Below, in pieces: positions 5,684 to 6,489 of a stretch of 6,489 nucleotides of DNA. The translations under genes were made by a program, and so were the position numbers. Position 1 is the first letter of the stretch, and each line of letters opens with the position of its first letter. A model generated the notes under the pieces. The model had not been told where the DNA came from. It was given only the letters and a program-made list of their open reading frames with translations, and ran no database searches. Origin of the DNA: an uncultured Parvularculaceae bacterium (lineage in GTDB: Bacteria; Pseudomonadota; Alphaproteobacteria; Caulobacterales; Parvularculaceae); NCBI GenBank assembly GCA_947259815.1, contig CAMYNO010000046.1, forward strand, positions 1-6,489, given 5' to 3'.

Positions 5684-6415
5684 CCGCTCTCGCGAAGGAC
5701 AGGTGCGAAGCGAGTTACCCACCTGCAACGCAAACACGTTCAAGCGATTGTCGCCAAGCAGTACAAAGCGAGCGGCGCGGCGCCGGCGAACAAGCACCTA
5801 AAAATGATCCGCTTGTTGATGCGCCTTGCGTTGGAAATGGGTTGGCGCCCGGACAACCCGACGTTCGGCATAAAGCTGATGCGCCAGAAAGGCCAAGGCT
5901 TCGCGGACTGGTCGGAAAAAGACATTGCAAAATTTGAAAAGCGTTGGCCGTCCGGTTCAAAGCAACGTCGCGCGATGTGCCTCGCACTATATACCGGCCA
6001 ACGTCGCGGCGATCTTGTCCATATGGGGCGGCAGCATATTCGCAAAGGCGCTATTGAAGTTCGCCAACAAAAGACGGGCGCTCGGTTGCTAATTCCGATT
6101 CATCCGAAGCTAGACGCGGAATTGAAAGCGAACAGCAACAAACACCTGACGTTTCTTGTAACAGAATGGGGCGCAGCTTTCTCGGTTGCCGGTTTTGGCA
6201 ATTGGTTTAGCGACGCGGCCCGTAAAGCAGGGTTAGAAAACCGTTCTTTGCACGGGCTGCGCAAAAGCGCAGCAAGACGCCTCGCCGAAGCGGGTTGTTC
6301 ATTGAAGCAAATAGCGGCAATTACCGGTCATGTAAGTTTGCGGGAAGTGGAACGCTATACTGCGGCTGCGGATCAAGAACGGCTCGCTCGCGAGGCGATG
6401 AAACGGCTACGGTAA
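5684..6415 (+). pseudogene. 5'-truncated tyrosine recombinase (phage-type integrase) remnant
   Basis: The catalytic domain is complete. Counting from ATG 5804, these are R67 (TGQRRGD), K90 (QQKTG), H150 and R153 (HGLRK), H176 (TGH) and nucleophile Y185 (ERYT). Related alphaproteobacterial phage integrases are about 330-400 residues, and the stretch WSEKDIAKFEKRWPSG is typical of them. The only ATG gives 203 residues and begins inside the core-binding domain. Homology-like sequence continues upstream in frame (THLQRKHVQAIVAKQY, then APANKHLK) to about 5708, where the frame meets TGA at 5681-5683 with no ATG, GTG or TTG between. The missing N-terminus, about 100 residues, would need some 300 bp, but only about 70 bp separate it from the carD stop, so it was deleted rather than frameshifted. 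A short protein from ATG 5804 (5804-6415) could still be made, though no Shine-Dalgarno site precedes it. It is probably inactive. Confidence 0.8.
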
Positions 6416-6416
6416 G

Positions 6417-6489
6417 ATGAATGAAAAGGCGCAAAACCTAAGCGAATTTATTCGTGATTTTTGGCGCGAGGATAAGTTGCCGCCAAAGA
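6417..6489 (+). CDS. Start of an unidentified reading frame, cut by the window end
   Basis: ATG 6417 lies one base after the integrase stop and opens a frame of at least 24 codons (MNEKAQNLSEFIRDFWRED, then KLPPK) that runs off the window. The residues look like a soluble charged helix, and I recognise no family. The tight spacing suggests it belonged to the same mobile unit as the integrase and was translated with it. With only 73 bases visible, an accidental open frame cannot be excluded. Confidence 0.45.
   Translation, partial: MNEKAQNLSEFIRDFWREDKLPPK

Noticed and set aside
5636..5710. Possible attachment site or tRNA fragment next to the integrase
   Set aside because: No cloverleaf can be drawn and no direct repeat of this stretch is visible elsewhere in the window; the other boundary of any element is outside it.
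5662..5937. A + strand open frame of 91 codons overlapping the integrase start
   Set aside because: It is in a different frame from the integrase, shows no recombinase features and contains no recognisable family; the integrase frame explains the same bases.

Overview
The window looks like an ordinary chromosomal segment of an alphaproteobacterium, with a remnant of mobile DNA at its right end. The main support is gene order and protein type. A SUV3-like RNA helicase, a small S4-domain RNA-binding protein, a seven-iron ferredoxin (FdxA) and a CarD/CdnL-type RNA polymerase-binding regulator follow one another on the + strand, an arrangement I know from many Alphaproteobacteria. I cannot fix the order or family from sequence alone.

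Layout: 1-112 is a leader with one plausible sigma70-type promoter. 113-3094 encodes the helicase, with a disordered tail ending in a short conserved-looking motif. It overlaps the S4 gene (3091-3483) through a GTGA stop/start. A TerB-like gene (about 3515-3961) lies between the S4 gene and fdxA. fdxA (4047-4385) carries the full cysteine pattern of [3Fe-4S][4Fe-4S] ferredoxins. A 287-bp non-coding stretch (4386-4672) precedes carD and holds candidate promoters and a perfect 12-bp palindrome. carD (4673-5635) encodes a CarD protein whose N-terminal half is a Lys/Ala/Thr-rich, histone H1-like tail built from two families of tandem repeats. From about 5684 to 6415 there is a tyrosine recombinase with an intact catalytic domain but no room for its N-terminal part, so it is a 5'-truncated remnant abutting carD. 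At 6417 another reading frame opens and leaves the window.

How the genes may work together: the helicase and S4 protein are translationally coupled and both should act on RNA. FdxA is an electron carrier and CarD stabilises RNA polymerase open complexes. Their linkage suggests a growth or RNA-metabolism neighbourhood, but no shared pathway can be proved from sequence. No CRISPR array, tRNA, rRNA, complete insertion sequence or obviously new defence system was found. The most distinctive items are the H1-like tail on CarD, the TerB gene placed inside the cluster, and the truncated integrase junction.
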